Of a DNA stretch of 64,000 nt, positions 1-9,264 are shown one piece after another (positions within the stretch are counted from its first letter, which is position 1; each line of letters begins with the position of its first letter). This DNA comes from Vibrio casei (GTDB lineage: Bacteria > Pseudomonadota > Gammaproteobacteria > Enterobacterales > Vibrionaceae), in the NCBI RefSeq assembly GCF_002218025.2, contig NZ_AP018680.1:2418001-2482000 (forward strand), given 5' to 3'. The notes beneath the pieces are model-generated. The model did no database searches. It was not told where the DNA came from and saw only the letters and a program-made list of their open reading frames with translations. A program made the translations under genes and the position numbers.

Positions 1-482
1 TTTCTGGTGAGTCTGCGAAAGGTAAATACCCTGTTGAAGCCGTCACTATCATGGCGCAAATCTGTGCTCGTACTGATCGTGCATTGAAAGCTGAGTTAAG
101 CTCACGCCTAGACAGTCCGCGTTTACGTATCACAGAAGCAGTATGTAAATCAGCAGTTGAAACCGCTGAAAAACTAGCCGCTCCTGTTATTGTTGTAGCA
201 ACAGAAGCAGGTAAATCTGCTCGTTCAGTTCGTAAATACTTCCCAACAGCGAAAATCATTGCCGTTACGACCAACACTAAGACTGCAGCACAGCTTTGCT
301 TGTCTAAAGGTGTAACGCCAATCGTTGTTGAGTCTATCAATGATACTGAAGATTTTTACCGTCAAGGTATGGCTCTAGCTTTAGAAACAGGCTACGGCGA
401 GAAAGGCGATGTAACCGTTATGGTTTCTGGTGCTCTAGTACCATCAGGCACAACTAACACTTCTTCTGTTCACGTTCTTTAA
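1..482 (+). CDS. pykF: Pyruvate kinase, C-terminal part (5' end outside window)
   Basis: This is the 3' end of a pyruvate kinase gene, which converts phosphoenolpyruvate and ADP to pyruvate and ATP in glycolysis. The reading frame is open from base 3 and starts inside the conserved stretch [14 protein letters not shown], which precedes the C-terminal effector domain. The remaining 140 or so residues form the alpha/beta C-terminal domain and end in [11 protein letters not shown], typical of type I (PykF-like) enzymes, whose domain binds fructose-1,6-bisphosphate in known members. The methionine at base 51 is internal, not a start. A strong terminator follows the stop by 25 bases. The family is certain; type I rather than type II is inferred from the tail. 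Confidence 0.95.
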   Translation, partial: SGESAKGKYPVEAVTIMAQICARTDRALKAELSSRLDSPRLRITEAVCKSAVETAEKLAAPVIVVATEAGKSARSVRKYFPTAKIIAVTTNTKTAAQLCLSKGVTPIVVESINDTEDFYRQGMALALETGYGEKGDVTVMVSGALVPSGTTNTSSVHVL

Positions 483-506
483 TTAAAACGAACCGATAGA
501 AATACC

Positions 507-534
507 AAAAGGAGGCCAATTGGCCTCCTTTTTT
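507..534 (+). terminator. Rho-independent terminator of pykF
   Basis: A perfect palindrome of 26 bases (A4, GGAGGCC, AATT core, GGCCTCC, T4) runs into a T-rich stretch, 25 bases after the pykF stop. It is symmetric enough to work in both directions. Confidence 0.9.
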
Positions 535-628
535 ATACTTTCCTTACTCCTACAAAACACAATCCACCTTTAGTTGTACAACTCACCGCAATATCTTCCC
601 TACATTAGATACGGCCTTTCCTGCGCCA

Positions 629-760
629 TTACCAACCAAAGAATTCTTGATGATGAGTGTTCAGCAACACCACCAGCAATAAGAAATATAAAGCACTAAT
701 ATTGATAGCAAGTACTAACAAACTAGCAATCGTTACTCTCACAACCACGACATTAGACAT
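629..760 (-). CDS. Candidate small membrane protein, 43 aa
   Basis: This is a short reading frame of 43 codons on the minus strand, in the 450-base gap between pykF and ilvH. It begins MSNVVVVRVTIAS, continues with a strongly hydrophobic run at about residues 10-34 (mostly Leu, Val, Ile, Ala) and ends with a polar tail rich in His and aromatic residues (NTHHQEFFGW). That pattern is what a single-span inner membrane peptide looks like. A GGTGAG sequence lies about 7 bases upstream of the ATG and could be a ribosome binding site. It lies on the same strand as ilvIH but after the ilvIH terminator, so it would need its own promoter. I do not recognise a family. It could be a chance frame; the hydrophobic composition and binding site are the only support. 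Confidence 0.35.
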   Translation of the reverse strand: MSNVVVVRVTIASLLVLAINISALYFLLLVVLLNTHHQEFFGW

Positions 761-861
761 AAGCCACTCACCGAAATTGATAAATATCCATTCAATAAGT
801 TTAGTGAAGTTTTGCCAATTTATTAGACTAAAGTCTTAGATTTTTTCTGCATAAAAGATTG

Positions 862-892
862 GAGTATAAAAAACGCAACCCGTAGGCTGCGT
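862..892 (-). terminator. Terminator of ilvIH
   Basis: On the minus strand the stem AACGCA ... TGCGTT with a CC/GG extension is followed by six T residues, about 45 bases after the ilvH stop. Confidence 0.8.
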
Positions 893-935
893 TATCCGTT
901 ATTTCGTTATGAGGTATAAAATAAAATAGCAGGCG

Positions 936-1430
936 TTATGCTTTTAAAGCACGCTCTCCACGGGCAATACCCACCACCCCACTACGCGCCACTTCAATCA
1001 CATCGGTCATTTCAGATACCGCTTTGATAAAGGCATCTAATTTCGCACTATCGCCAGCTAATTGAATGGTAAACAACGACGCTGTTACATCCACAATTTG
1101 CCCGCGAAATACATCAGCTAAACGGTGAACTTCAGCGCGAGAAAAGCCACTGGCTTTCACTTTAACCAACATTAATTCACGTTCAACATAATCGTATTCT
1201 GTCACTTCTTGAACTTTAAGGACATCCACCAGCTTATGTAAGTTTTTCTCTATTTGCTCCAACTGCAACGCATCGGTGGCAGTGGTGATATTGATTCGAG
1301 ATAACGTCTCATCATCAGTTGGTGATACCGTTAATGATTCAATGTTATAACCACGCTGAGAAAATAAGCCAACAACACGAGACAAAGAACCCGGCTGGTT
1401 TTCTAATAATAATGAAAGAATATGTCTCAT
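936..1430 (-). CDS. ilvH: Acetolactate synthase III regulatory (small) subunit
   Basis: This is the regulatory subunit of acetohydroxyacid synthase, which catalyses the first common step of valine, leucine and isoleucine synthesis. It confers valine feedback inhibition and raises activity of the large subunit. The 164-residue protein opens with the ACT domain (MRHILSLLLENQPGSLSRVVGLFSQRGYNIES...), with the glycine-rich turn expected for valine binding. The C-terminal domain ends in EVARSGVVGIARG. Length equals the usual IlvH length (about 163). It starts one base after the ilvI stop, with a GGAGAG-type ribosome binding site inside the ilvI end, so the two are translationally coupled. The sequence is closer to IlvH than to IlvN or IlvM. 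Confidence 0.96.
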   Translation of the reverse strand: MRHILSLLLENQPGSLSRVVGLFSQRGYNIESLTVSPTDDETLSRINITTATDALQLEQIEKNLHKLVDVLKVQEVTEYDYVERELMLVKVKASGFSRAEVHRLADVFRGQIVDVTASLFTIQLAGDSAKLDAFIKAVSEMTDVIEVARSGVVGIARGERALKA

Positions 1431-1431
1431 A

Positions 1432-3150
1432 CTAGGTTCTCTCCGTCTTGCTTAACCACATCTTATCCATGCTTTCCCCTTTAATTTGCATTGGGTATAC
1501 ATGTTCGGTTTCATCGACATTGATATCAACAAACACCAAGCGATCTTTCATATCGAGTGCTTTTTTCAAGCCAGCTTCAAGATCTTCTGGCTTATCAATA
1601 CGAATGCCTACATGACCATACGCCTCTGCAATTGCGGCAAAGTCAGGCACAGAATCCATATAAGAATGGGAGTGACGACCTTGATAAATCATATCTTGCC
1701 ATTGTTTTACCATGCCTAAGAAACGATTATTCAAATTAATAATCTTAACTGGAATATCATATTGCAAGCAGGTCGATAGCTCTTGAATATTCATTTGAAT
1801 ACTACCATCCCCTGTCACACAAACCACTTCTTCTTGTGGTAATGCATACTTCACGCCCATTGCTGCTGGCAAGCCAAAGCCCATGGTGCCTAAACCACCA
1901 GAATTGATCCAGCGACGCGGTTTATCGAACGGGTAATAAAGTGCTGCAAACATTTGGTGCTGTCCAACATCCGATGCCACATAAGCATTCCCATTAGTAA
2001 GTTTATACAATGTTTCAATGACTTGTTGTGGCTTAATGCGATCGGTTGTACGATCAAATTCAAGACACTTACGATTTTTCCAACTTTGCAGTTCTTGCCA
2101 CCAAGTATCGATAGCTTCTTTATCTTGCTTGATTTCTTTTTCTGATAATTGCTTCAACATGCTGTCGAGTACTTCATCCGCCGATCCAACAATAGGTAGA
2201 TCCGCTTGAATGATTTTCGAGATTGACGAAGGGTCTATATCAATATGCATGATCTTGGCATTTGGACAATATTTCTCAACATTGTTGGTTGTCCGATCAT
2301 CAAAACGAACGCCAACACCAAAGATCAAATCAGCATTGTGCATCGCCATATTGGCTTCATAAGTACCGTGCATACCAAGCATGCCCAAAGAATTTTTGTG
2401 CGTAGCAGGAAATGCACCTAACCCCATCAACGTGCTGATCACTGGAAGATTGAGCACTTCTGCCAATTTAAGCAGTTGCTCACTGGCATTAGCCATAATC
2501 GCCCCGCCCCCCACATAAAGCACTGGTTTTTTGGCTTCAATCAAGGTTTTCAAGCCTTTTTTAATCTGACCTTTATGACCGGTAGTGGTGGGATTGTAAG
2601 AGCGCATCGATACTTCTTTCGGATATTGATACGGGAAAGTTTCAAGCGGATTTAATACATTTTTAGGCAGATCGACGACGACGGGACCTGGGCGACCCGT
2701 TGATGCAAGATAGAAGGCCTTTTTGATGGTGTCAGGAATGTCTGCTGCTTTAGTAACAAGGAAGCTGTGCTTTACAATTGGGCGTGAGATCCCAACCATG
2801 TCACATTCTTGGAAGGCGTCGTTACCAATTAAATTATTCGGTACCTGACCGGATAACACCACCATTGGTATAGAATCCATATAAGCAGTGGCAATGCCGG
2901 TAATCGCGTTGGTGGCCCCAGGCCCCGAGGTGACTAAAACAACCCCTACTTTACCTGTTGCGCGTGAATAACCATCCGCCATGTGAACCGCAGCTTGCTC
3001 ATGACGAACCAACACATGTTCTATGTCGCTTTTTTCATGTAAAGCATCATAAATATCCAAAACGGAACCGCCTGGATAACCGTAGATATGCTCTACTCCT
3101 TCATCAATTAGAGAGCGGACGATCATATCCGCGCCAGATAACATTTCCAT
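1432..3150 (-). CDS. ilvI: Acetolactate synthase III catalytic (large) subunit
   Basis: This is the catalytic subunit of acetohydroxyacid synthase III. It condenses pyruvate with pyruvate or 2-oxobutyrate in the cytoplasm, using thiamine diphosphate, FAD and magnesium. The 572 residues match the family length. Visible are the ThDP-activating glutamate (Glu51 in [12 protein letters not shown]), the central FAD-type domain ([19 protein letters not shown]) and the C-terminal ThDP/Mg motif GDGSIQMN ... NLNN at about residues 443-475. The start chosen is ATG at 3150, preceded by GGAGG with a 4-base gap; the N-terminus MEMLSGADM is the family's usual one. It forms an operon with ilvH. I saw no leader peptide with branched-chain codons upstream, so attenuation is not supported here; Lrp control is known for the E. 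coli operon but no site was identified. Confidence 0.97.
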   Translation of the reverse strand: MEMLSGADMIVRSLIDEGVEHIYGYPGGSVLDIYDALHEKSDIEHVLVRHEQAAVHMADGYSRATGKVGVVLVTSGPGATNAITGIATAYMDSIPMVVLSGQVPNNLIGNDAFQECDMVGISRPIVKHSFLVTKAADIPDTIKKAFYLASTGRPGPVVVDLPKNVLNPLETFPYQYPKEVSMRSYNPTTTGHKGQIKKGLKTLIEAKKPVLYVGGGAIMANASEQLLKLAEVLNLPVISTLMGLGAFPATHKNSLGMLGMHGTYEANMAMHNADLIFGVGVRFDDRTTNNVEKYCPNAKIMHIDIDPSSISKIIQADLPIVGSADEVLDSMLKQLSEKEIKQDKEAIDTWWQELQSWKNRKCLEFDRTTDRIKPQQVIETLYKLTNGNAYVASDVGQHQMFAALYYPFDKPRRWINSGGLGTMGFGLPAAMGVKYALPQEEVVCVTGDGSIQMNIQELSTCLQYDIPVKIINLNNRFLGMVKQWQDMIYQGRHSHSYMDSVPDFAAIAEAYGHVGIRIDKPEDLEAGLKKALDMKDRLVFVDINVDETEHVYPMQIKGESMDKMWLSKTERT

Positions 3151-3564
3151 GTTGCCTCCTTTTACTTACTCACACTTTTGCACAAAAATGTACCGTAAAG
3201 CGAAGTAAGTGTTACATAATTAGGGCTTATTTTTAGCCTAAGATAGCACCCAAATACCCGTTCAATATGACGGGTTCATAACCTCATTTTGATGAGAATA
3301 TACGATGCCTATGTACCTGTCTTATAGTCATAACTACAATTCAGCGTGCAATTCGAAGAACGACTTCGAACGCTTCACTTTAACGCTATATAGTCACATC
3401 TGTCTACGCCATCGCTGAGCGTAAAAGCACCAAATTTCTTTCATCTCCCACATTTAAAGTGTAAACAACCAACAAAATACCAAATAACCTACCTACTTAC
3501 CCATTTTAAAATAAAAAATAAGTCAATAATATTTCTCACTTTTAGATCTAGCTCTCATCACAAA
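3151..3564 (-). promoter_or_regulatory. Upstream region of ilvIH with several hairpins
   Basis: This gap of over 400 bases has no gene that I can support. It is AT-rich and holds several short inverted repeats: TTCGAAG/CTTCGAA at 3352-3370, ACCCGT/ACGGGT near 3256-3276, and TTAG-GCT/AGCCTAA near 3221-3241, which would lie in the ilvI 5' leader. It must contain the ilvIH promoter. I could not identify a convincing -35/-10 pair or operator. Confidence 0.3.
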
Positions 3565-3593
3565 ACAAAAAAACGCACACCATGTGGTGTGCG
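3565..3593 (-). terminator. Terminator downstream of leuO remnant
   Basis: A perfect 20-base palindrome (CGCACACCA/TGGTGTGCG) is followed on the minus strand by seven T residues, 27 bases after the last leuO-frame stop. The intact terminator shows that the leuO transcription unit is otherwise preserved. Confidence 0.9.
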
Positions 3594-3619
3594 CTGATTC
3601 GATTAGATTCGCTTTTGGC

Positions 3620-4160
3620 TTACATCATATCGGCTAATGTTTCGCCACAAATCAGCATTAACTGATCACGCATCCAAATATGACCTTTATCTTTTTCACT
3701 TGATTCATGCCAACTTAAATAGCCTGCTACCTTCTTATTTTCTAGTGGATACGGTAATACTTTATAGTTATCACGGTTTGGAATTATATTCACCAACCAG
3801 CGAGGAACCACAGTAAGTAGCTCCGATTGACCAACTACATAAAGAATATTGCTTAGGTAACTCATTACGAACTAATTGAAGTGCTTGGCGGATTGGACCA
3901 AACAATTGACGAGCACGTTGCGTCGGCTGAATACCACGGCCATGACGCATAAAAAGTTCATCATTAAATGTCGCTTTTAAACGTGAAACGGCATTACTTA
4001 CTGCTGGCTGAGACATACCTAAAAAATGAGCCGCACGGGTAATATTCTGCTCTTGCATCACCGCATCAAACACGGTTAGCAAGTTGAGGTCTACACCACG
4101 TAAAGTCGATTCAGTTTTAGTATTATGCGCAATATTACTTGGTTCTATTTGGTTAGTCAT
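3620..4160 (-). pseudogene. leuO: leuO, LysR-type regulator with internal deletion and frameshift
   Basis: LeuO is a LysR-type regulator of about 314 residues that acts as an H-NS antagonist and global regulator in enterics and vibrios. Here the N-terminal part is intact from ATG 4160 (ribosome binding site GAGAGG): a helix-turn-helix ([20 protein letters not shown]... [21 protein letters not shown]) and the linker helix up to [12 protein letters not shown]. The frame then runs into about 25 unrelated residues and stops at 3771, giving about 129 residues. The genuine C-terminus ([15 protein letters not shown] ... YLSWHESSEKDKGHIWMRDQL) is present in another frame, from about 3860 to 3620. Compared with E. 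coli LeuO, about 125 codons of the effector-binding domain are missing between the two parts. The breakpoint lies near 3850-3868. Position next to ilvIH and leuABCD is the expected one. A sequencing error would explain the frame change but not the missing residues. Confidence 0.88.
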
Positions 4161-4443
4161 TTGTGTCTGCCTCTCACAATTTGCAGCCTCATCATTATTA
4201 TATTGATGATTAAAAGCTGCAAAAAGATATTTAATATTCATTGTATTTGTCGCGCCAATGAATGAGCGACCGACACACTATTCATCAATACAAATGATGA
4301 GGCAAACATATTGATATTAAATCAGATTATTTCACTAAAAATCACTAAAATAGCAATTAATCAATAAGTTAAAGTTAAATATAAAAAATGTAAATATTTA
4401 TAAATCCTATTTTCTTACTGAATGAATAATGAACACGACACGT

Positions 4444-5496
4444 TCATTCATTAATCAATGCGTAATGAGGGAAGTCAACCTGCTCCCATAAATCACTCCA
4501 AAGCGTTCCAACATTTCCCCACTCTCCTTGTCTTACCCATTGGGCAATAGAATCAGCCACATCAGGATAAATTACTTTTTCAGCAGGCTGTTCATCTAAC
4601 CAAACTCTGACACTGCTCGGATCCATCCATATCATCGAGCTAGCTAACCCCAACGATTCAAGAGTGGCAACATTACTCATTTGTTCAAATTGACCTGAAA
4701 GCGGTTTGAGAAGTAATTTCTTCCCCAACGTTAATGCCTCTGATGGTAATTCAAATCCACCATTTGCCATCACACCTTGGCAGGCATGGAGATGTTGCTG
4801 AAACGTCGTATAAGATAAAGGCATAAATGTTAAATTTTCTTGCTGATAGCAGGCTTTCACTGAAGGGTGATAACAAATAAATTCATGATTAGAAAACCGA
4901 AGACAAAGTTGAGACACTTCATTTAAATCTTCAAAAGGTAAATAGACTAAAATGAAACTCTGCTTTGATGTTTCAAGGCCAAGAGAGGTATGAACAATCG
5001 GAGGAAGGATGGGTTGCTGAAAATGATACCAATGCAATCCCAAGTAAAATTCTGTTGGCGCAAAATGCTGGATGAGAGTTTGATCTAACCATGTTGCGCC
5101 TTTCTTAGGAACGGAATAACGAAAAGCATTTTGATGACTGATCCCAACGGTGGGAACTTTTTGTCTTTTTGCAGCCCAAGCCGTTATCGGTTCGAAATCA
5201 TTTAACACCACGTCATAACTAGATAAATCGACGTCAGAAACTTCTTTCCATAACTGATTTGGATTGGTATTTATTGCCGTTTTTAAATGATTCACTTTTC
5301 CTTTTTCGGTACAAAAGGTGAGACCTCGACGGGTTTGATAATCACCAAAATCTTCCATTGAGAAATAAGCTGATTTTTCTCTACCGGAAAATAAAAAATC
5401 CACATCCACATTTTGTAATTTAAAAGCATGAGCCATCGCTCTGGCTCGTGCAATGTGGCCATTACCTGTTCCTTGCACACCATAAAGAATTTTCAT
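4444..5496 (-). CDS. MJ1255/VC2487-type glycosyltransferase
   Basis: This 350-residue protein has the look of a GT-B glycosyltransferase related to the MurG/UGT group. The N-terminus MKILYGVQGTGNGHIARARAMAHAF is the nucleotide-sugar-enzyme glycine-rich start. The C-terminal half carries MANGGFELPSEALTLGKKLLLKPLSGQFEQ, the equivalent of the donor-binding motif. It resembles the family named after MJ1255 and VC2487, whose acceptor is not known to me. No signal peptide or membrane span is seen, so it is likely cytoplasmic or peripheral. It starts six bases after the stop of the PAP2 gene, so the two are one unit and possibly coupled. The pair suggests work on a lipid-linked or membrane substrate; that is inference. 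Confidence 0.8.
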   Translation of the reverse strand: MKILYGVQGTGNGHIARARAMAHAFKLQNVDVDFLFSGREKSAYFSMEDFGDYQTRRGLTFCTEKGKVNHLKTAINTNPNQLWKEVSDVDLSSYDVVLNDFEPITAWAAKRQKVPTVGISHQNAFRYSVPKKGATWLDQTLIQHFAPTEFYLGLHWYHFQQPILPPIVHTSLGLETSKQSFILVYLPFEDLNEVSQLCLRFSNHEFICYHPSVKACYQQENLTFMPLSYTTFQQHLHACQGVMANGGFELPSEALTLGKKLLLKPLSGQFEQMSNVATLESLGLASSMIWMDPSSVRVWLDEQPAEKVIYPDVADSIAQWVRQGEWGNVGTLWSDLWEQVDFPHYALINE

Positions 5497-5502
5497 TCAT
5501 TA

Positions 5503-6030
5503 TTATCCTTTCAATATATCAATTGCGAATAATGCGCTTCCCATTCCCAATAAAGCACCCAATACAATATCGGTAAAAAAATGGACACCTAATAAAATTC
5601 TCGATAACCCTATAAGCCCAGCCCACACAAATGGAAACACACCAAATTCAGGATAGAAGTGTTGCAACAACACAGCCATAAGAAAAGCAGCGGCCGTATG
5701 CCCAGACGGTAAGCTGTATTGATCTGAAGGGGTAATAAAAGAGGTTAATAAATCCGACATTTGAGCTGGTCGACGACGCTTGAAACTATTTTTTGCCAAC
5801 CAATAAATTGGTAATTCAATAAAATAAGCAACTAACCCTGTCATCAAGAACATTTGACCTACTCTAGGTTCAAATCCCCATGCTAATAGCCCCATAACAG
5901 CGTATAGATGCCCATCACCAGTATGTGAAACAGCTTTACTCATTTGAGCAACAGGCTCATTAAATCGGTGGCGTAAACAAAACAGAGAAAAAGCCAAGTC
6001 GAAGCGAGCAATAGGTTGTATGGTTTTCAT
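5503..6030 (-). CDS. PAP2-family membrane phosphatase
   Basis: This 175-residue integral membrane protein belongs to the PAP2 phosphatidic acid phosphatase family. All three motif blocks are present: KNSFKRRRP (the K-x6-RP motif), PSGH, and SRILLGVHFFTD (the SR-x5-H-x3-D motif). The catalytic Lys, Arg, both His and Asp are therefore kept. About five hydrophobic segments surround them. Known members hydrolyse lipid phosphates such as phosphatidic acid, phosphatidylglycerophosphate or undecaprenyl diphosphate; the substrate here cannot be told. Two adjacent ATGs exist (6033 and 6030); the second has the better 6-base spacing from GGAG. It is the first gene of a pair with the downstream glycosyltransferase. 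Confidence 0.88.
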   Translation of the reverse strand: MKTIQPIARFDLAFSLFCLRHRFNEPVAQMSKAVSHTGDGHLYAVMGLLAWGFEPRVGQMFLMTGLVAYFIELPIYWLAKNSFKRRRPAQMSDLLTSFITPSDQYSLPSGHTAAAFLMAVLLQHFYPEFGVFPFVWAGLIGLSRILLGVHFFTDIVLGALLGMGSALFAIDILKG

Positions 6031-6263
6031 CATTGACTCCTTGTTCGCTCATGATGAGCGTTCCTGCTACCAAGCTAGGCGAAGTAAATGACAAAAAGGT
6101 GACGATTATTTGTTCTTATCATGAAATTACATAAAGTAAATACACCTTATAAATTATTCTTCAATATCAATTACTCAGACTTAATATCAATGTTAACTAT
6201 AAGAAAATAGATTTTGATAAGAATGAGGTGTCACTTTTATTTGACTTTTTTTCGACGAAAAGG

Positions 6264-6293
6264 TTGACGCTGCCCCCGAAAATGCGGTACTAA
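6264..6293 (+). promoter_or_regulatory. Putative leuLABCD promoter
   Basis: TTGACG at 6264-6269 is followed after 18 bases by TACTAA at 6288-6293, about 30 bases before the leuL start codon. The spacing suits sigma-70; the -10 box is weak. A second TTGACT lies at 6241 without a good partner. Confidence 0.5.
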
Positions 6294-6323
6294 TTTAACC
6301 ACTAACTATGTGGAAGAAAATAA

Positions 6324-6386
6324 ATGACTAACAATGTTTCAACTCTACTCAGCCTCCTCCTTATCGTGAACAAATCGCGCGGGTAG
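6324..6386 (+). CDS. leuL: leu operon leader peptide
   Basis: This is a 20-codon leader peptide, MTNNVSTLLSLLLIVNKSRG, with five leucine codons in a six-codon run (CTA CTC AGC CTC CTC CTT). Ribosome stalling on these codons when charged leucyl-tRNA is scarce would prevent formation of the terminator located 30-60 bases downstream, as in the classical leu attenuator. A GGAAGA ribosome binding site lies 8 bases before the ATG. The stop codon TAG is at 6384. It precedes leuA by about 140 bases. The overall arrangement (promoter, leader, terminator hairpin, leuA) leaves little doubt, although the exact competing antiterminator was not folded. Confidence 0.88.
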   Translation: MTNNVSTLLSLLLIVNKSRG

Positions 6387-6418
6387 GCAGTGGACGAAAC
6401 ATACCACATAAGAATTCC

Positions 6419-6450
6419 AAAAAAGCCCGCATTATCATGCGGGCTTTTTT
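6419..6450 (+). terminator. leu attenuator terminator hairpin
   Basis: The stem AAAAGCCCGCAT / ATGCGGGCTTTT with a four-base loop is followed by a run of T residues. It sits between leuL and leuA and is the attenuation terminator. Confidence 0.9.
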
Positions 6451-6524
6451 ATTGCATTTAGCCCATCAAAGCTAAATATTTAAATCGCGTTGGATCGCGT
6501 ACTTAACATCAAAAGGAAGCCACC

Positions 6525-8075
6525 ATGAATGATCAAGTAATTATCTTCGACACCACTCTACGTGATGGTGAACAAGCACTTTCAGCCAGCCTAACGGTGA
6601 AAGAAAAACTGCAAATTGCTTATGCACTGGAACGTTTACGTGTTGATGTAATTGAAGCTGGCTTCCCTATTTCCTCTCCTGGTGATTTTGAATCCGTTCA
6701 AACTATCGCTAAAAACATCAAAAACAGTCGTATTTGTGCCCTATCTCGCGCGGTAGAAAAAGATATCGATGTCGCAGCAGAAGCTCTAAAAGTCGCCGAA
6801 GCATTCCGAATTCATACCTTTATTTCAACTTCGACGATTCACGTCCAAGACAAACTTCGCCGTAGTTATGATGATGTAGTCGAGATGGCTGTTCGCTCTG
6901 TTACTCGTGCTCGTAAATATACCGATGATGTCGAATTCTCTTGTGAAGATGCTGGCCGTACACCAATCGACAACCTATGTCGCATTGTTGAAGCTGCAAT
7001 TAATGCAGGCGCAACCACGGTCAATATTCCAGATACAGTCGGCTATACTTTAGCCAACGAATTCGGCGGCATTATCGCTACTTTATTTAACCGAGTTCCA
7101 AACATCGATAAAGCAGTGATTTCAGTCCATTGCCACGATGACTTAGGTATGTCAGTGGCAAACTCAATGGCCGCGGTTCAAGCAGGTGCGCGCCAAGTTG
7201 AAGGAACCATTAACGGGATTGGTGAACGAGCAGGTAACTGCGCACTTGAAGAAATCGCCATGGTCATAAAAACCCGTGGTGACTTCTTAGGTGTGAATAC
7301 GGGGCTTAAATACGATGAAATTCACCGTACTAGCAAGCTTGTTAGTCAGCTTTGTAATATGCCAATTCAAAGTAACAAAGCGATTGTGGGCGCCAATGCC
7401 TTTAGCCACTCCTCAGGTATTCACCAAGATGGCATGCTAAAGAATAAAAATACCTATGAGATCATGACACCTGAATCAATTGGCCTTAAAAACCAAGCCT
7501 TAAATCTAACCAGTCGTTCTGGCCGAGCTGCTGTGAAAAGCCATATGGATACCATGGGTTACAGTGATTCAGATTACAATCTAAATACTTTGTATGAAGA
7601 CTTTTTGAAGCTAGCGGATCGCAAAGGGCAAGTATTTGATTACGACTTGGAATCTCTAATGCATTTTGCCAACTTGCGTGATGAAGACGACTACTTTAAG
7701 TTGAATTACTTAAGCGTTCAATCTGGCAGCGTGATGGCGACCACCAGCATTAAATTATTGTGTGGCGATGAAGAAAAATGCGAAGCGGCTGTCGGTAATG
7801 GTCCAGTCGATGCTCTATACCAATGTATTTATAAGTTAACGGGTTATGACATCGTGCTAGATAAATTCGACCTAACCGCCAAAGGTGAAGGTGAAGATGG
7901 TTTAGGTCAAGCCGATATTATTGCCAATTACAAAGGTCGTAAATATCATGGTACTGGTTTAGCAACCGATATCGTTGAAGCTTCAGGTCAAGCACTGCTT
8001 CATGTTATTAATAGCATTCATCGTGCCGATCAAATCGCAGAAATCAAACAATCAAAAAGAATGGAAACCGTATAA
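6525..8075 (+). CDS. leuA: 2-isopropylmalate synthase
   Basis: LeuA condenses acetyl-CoA with 2-oxoisovalerate, the committed step of leucine synthesis. The 516-residue protein has the HMGL-type TIM barrel: the signature [14 protein letters not shown] at residues 9-22, and the metal-binding HCHDD at about 202-206 followed by the [12 protein letters not shown] loop. The C-terminal third is the LeuA regulatory domain that binds leucine in known enzymes. The start ATG has AGGAAG upstream. It is the first structural gene of leuABCD, behind the leuL attenuator, so it is controlled by leucine supply. Confidence 0.98.
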   Translation: MNDQVIIFDTTLRDGEQALSASLTVKEKLQIAYALERLRVDVIEAGFPISSPGDFESVQTIAKNIKNSRICALSRAVEKDIDVAAEALKVAEAFRIHTFISTSTIHVQDKLRRSYDDVVEMAVRSVTRARKYTDDVEFSCEDAGRTPIDNLCRIVEAAINAGATTVNIPDTVGYTLANEFGGIIATLFNRVPNIDKAVISVHCHDDLGMSVANSMAAVQAGARQVEGTINGIGERAGNCALEEIAMVIKTRGDFLGVNTGLKYDEIHRTSKLVSQLCNMPIQSNKAIVGANAFSHSSGIHQDGMLKNKNTYEIMTPESIGLKNQALNLTSRSGRAAVKSHMDTMGYSDSDYNLNTLYEDFLKLADRKGQVFDYDLESLMHFANLRDEDDYFKLNYLSVQSGSVMATTSIKLLCGDEEKCEAAVGNGPVDALYQCIYKLTGYDIVLDKFDLTAKGEGEDGLGQADIIANYKGRKYHGTGLATDIVEASGQALLHVINSIHRADQIAEIKQSKRMETV

Positions 8076-8129
8076 CCCTACTTCAGAGCAAGTGATACAA
8101 CCATCACTTGCTCTAGTTTACAGGTTTAA

Positions 8130-9245
<1,116 letters not shown>

Positions 9246-9264
9246 GCACGAGCGGGTAGAAGCA

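Noticed and set aside
657..839. 60-codon plus-strand frame downstream of pykF
   Set aside because: Low-complexity Thr/Ile/Lys composition, no ribosome binding site, and it overlaps the better minus-strand candidate at 629-760.
2958..3236. 92-codon plus-strand frame over the start of ilvI
   Set aside because: It lies antisense to the conserved N-terminus of IlvI and has no binding site.
3280..3340. Possible leader peptide for ilvIH
   Set aside because: The only short frame reads MTIRQVHRHRIFSSK with no cluster of Leu, Val or Ile codons and no attenuator-type terminator after it.
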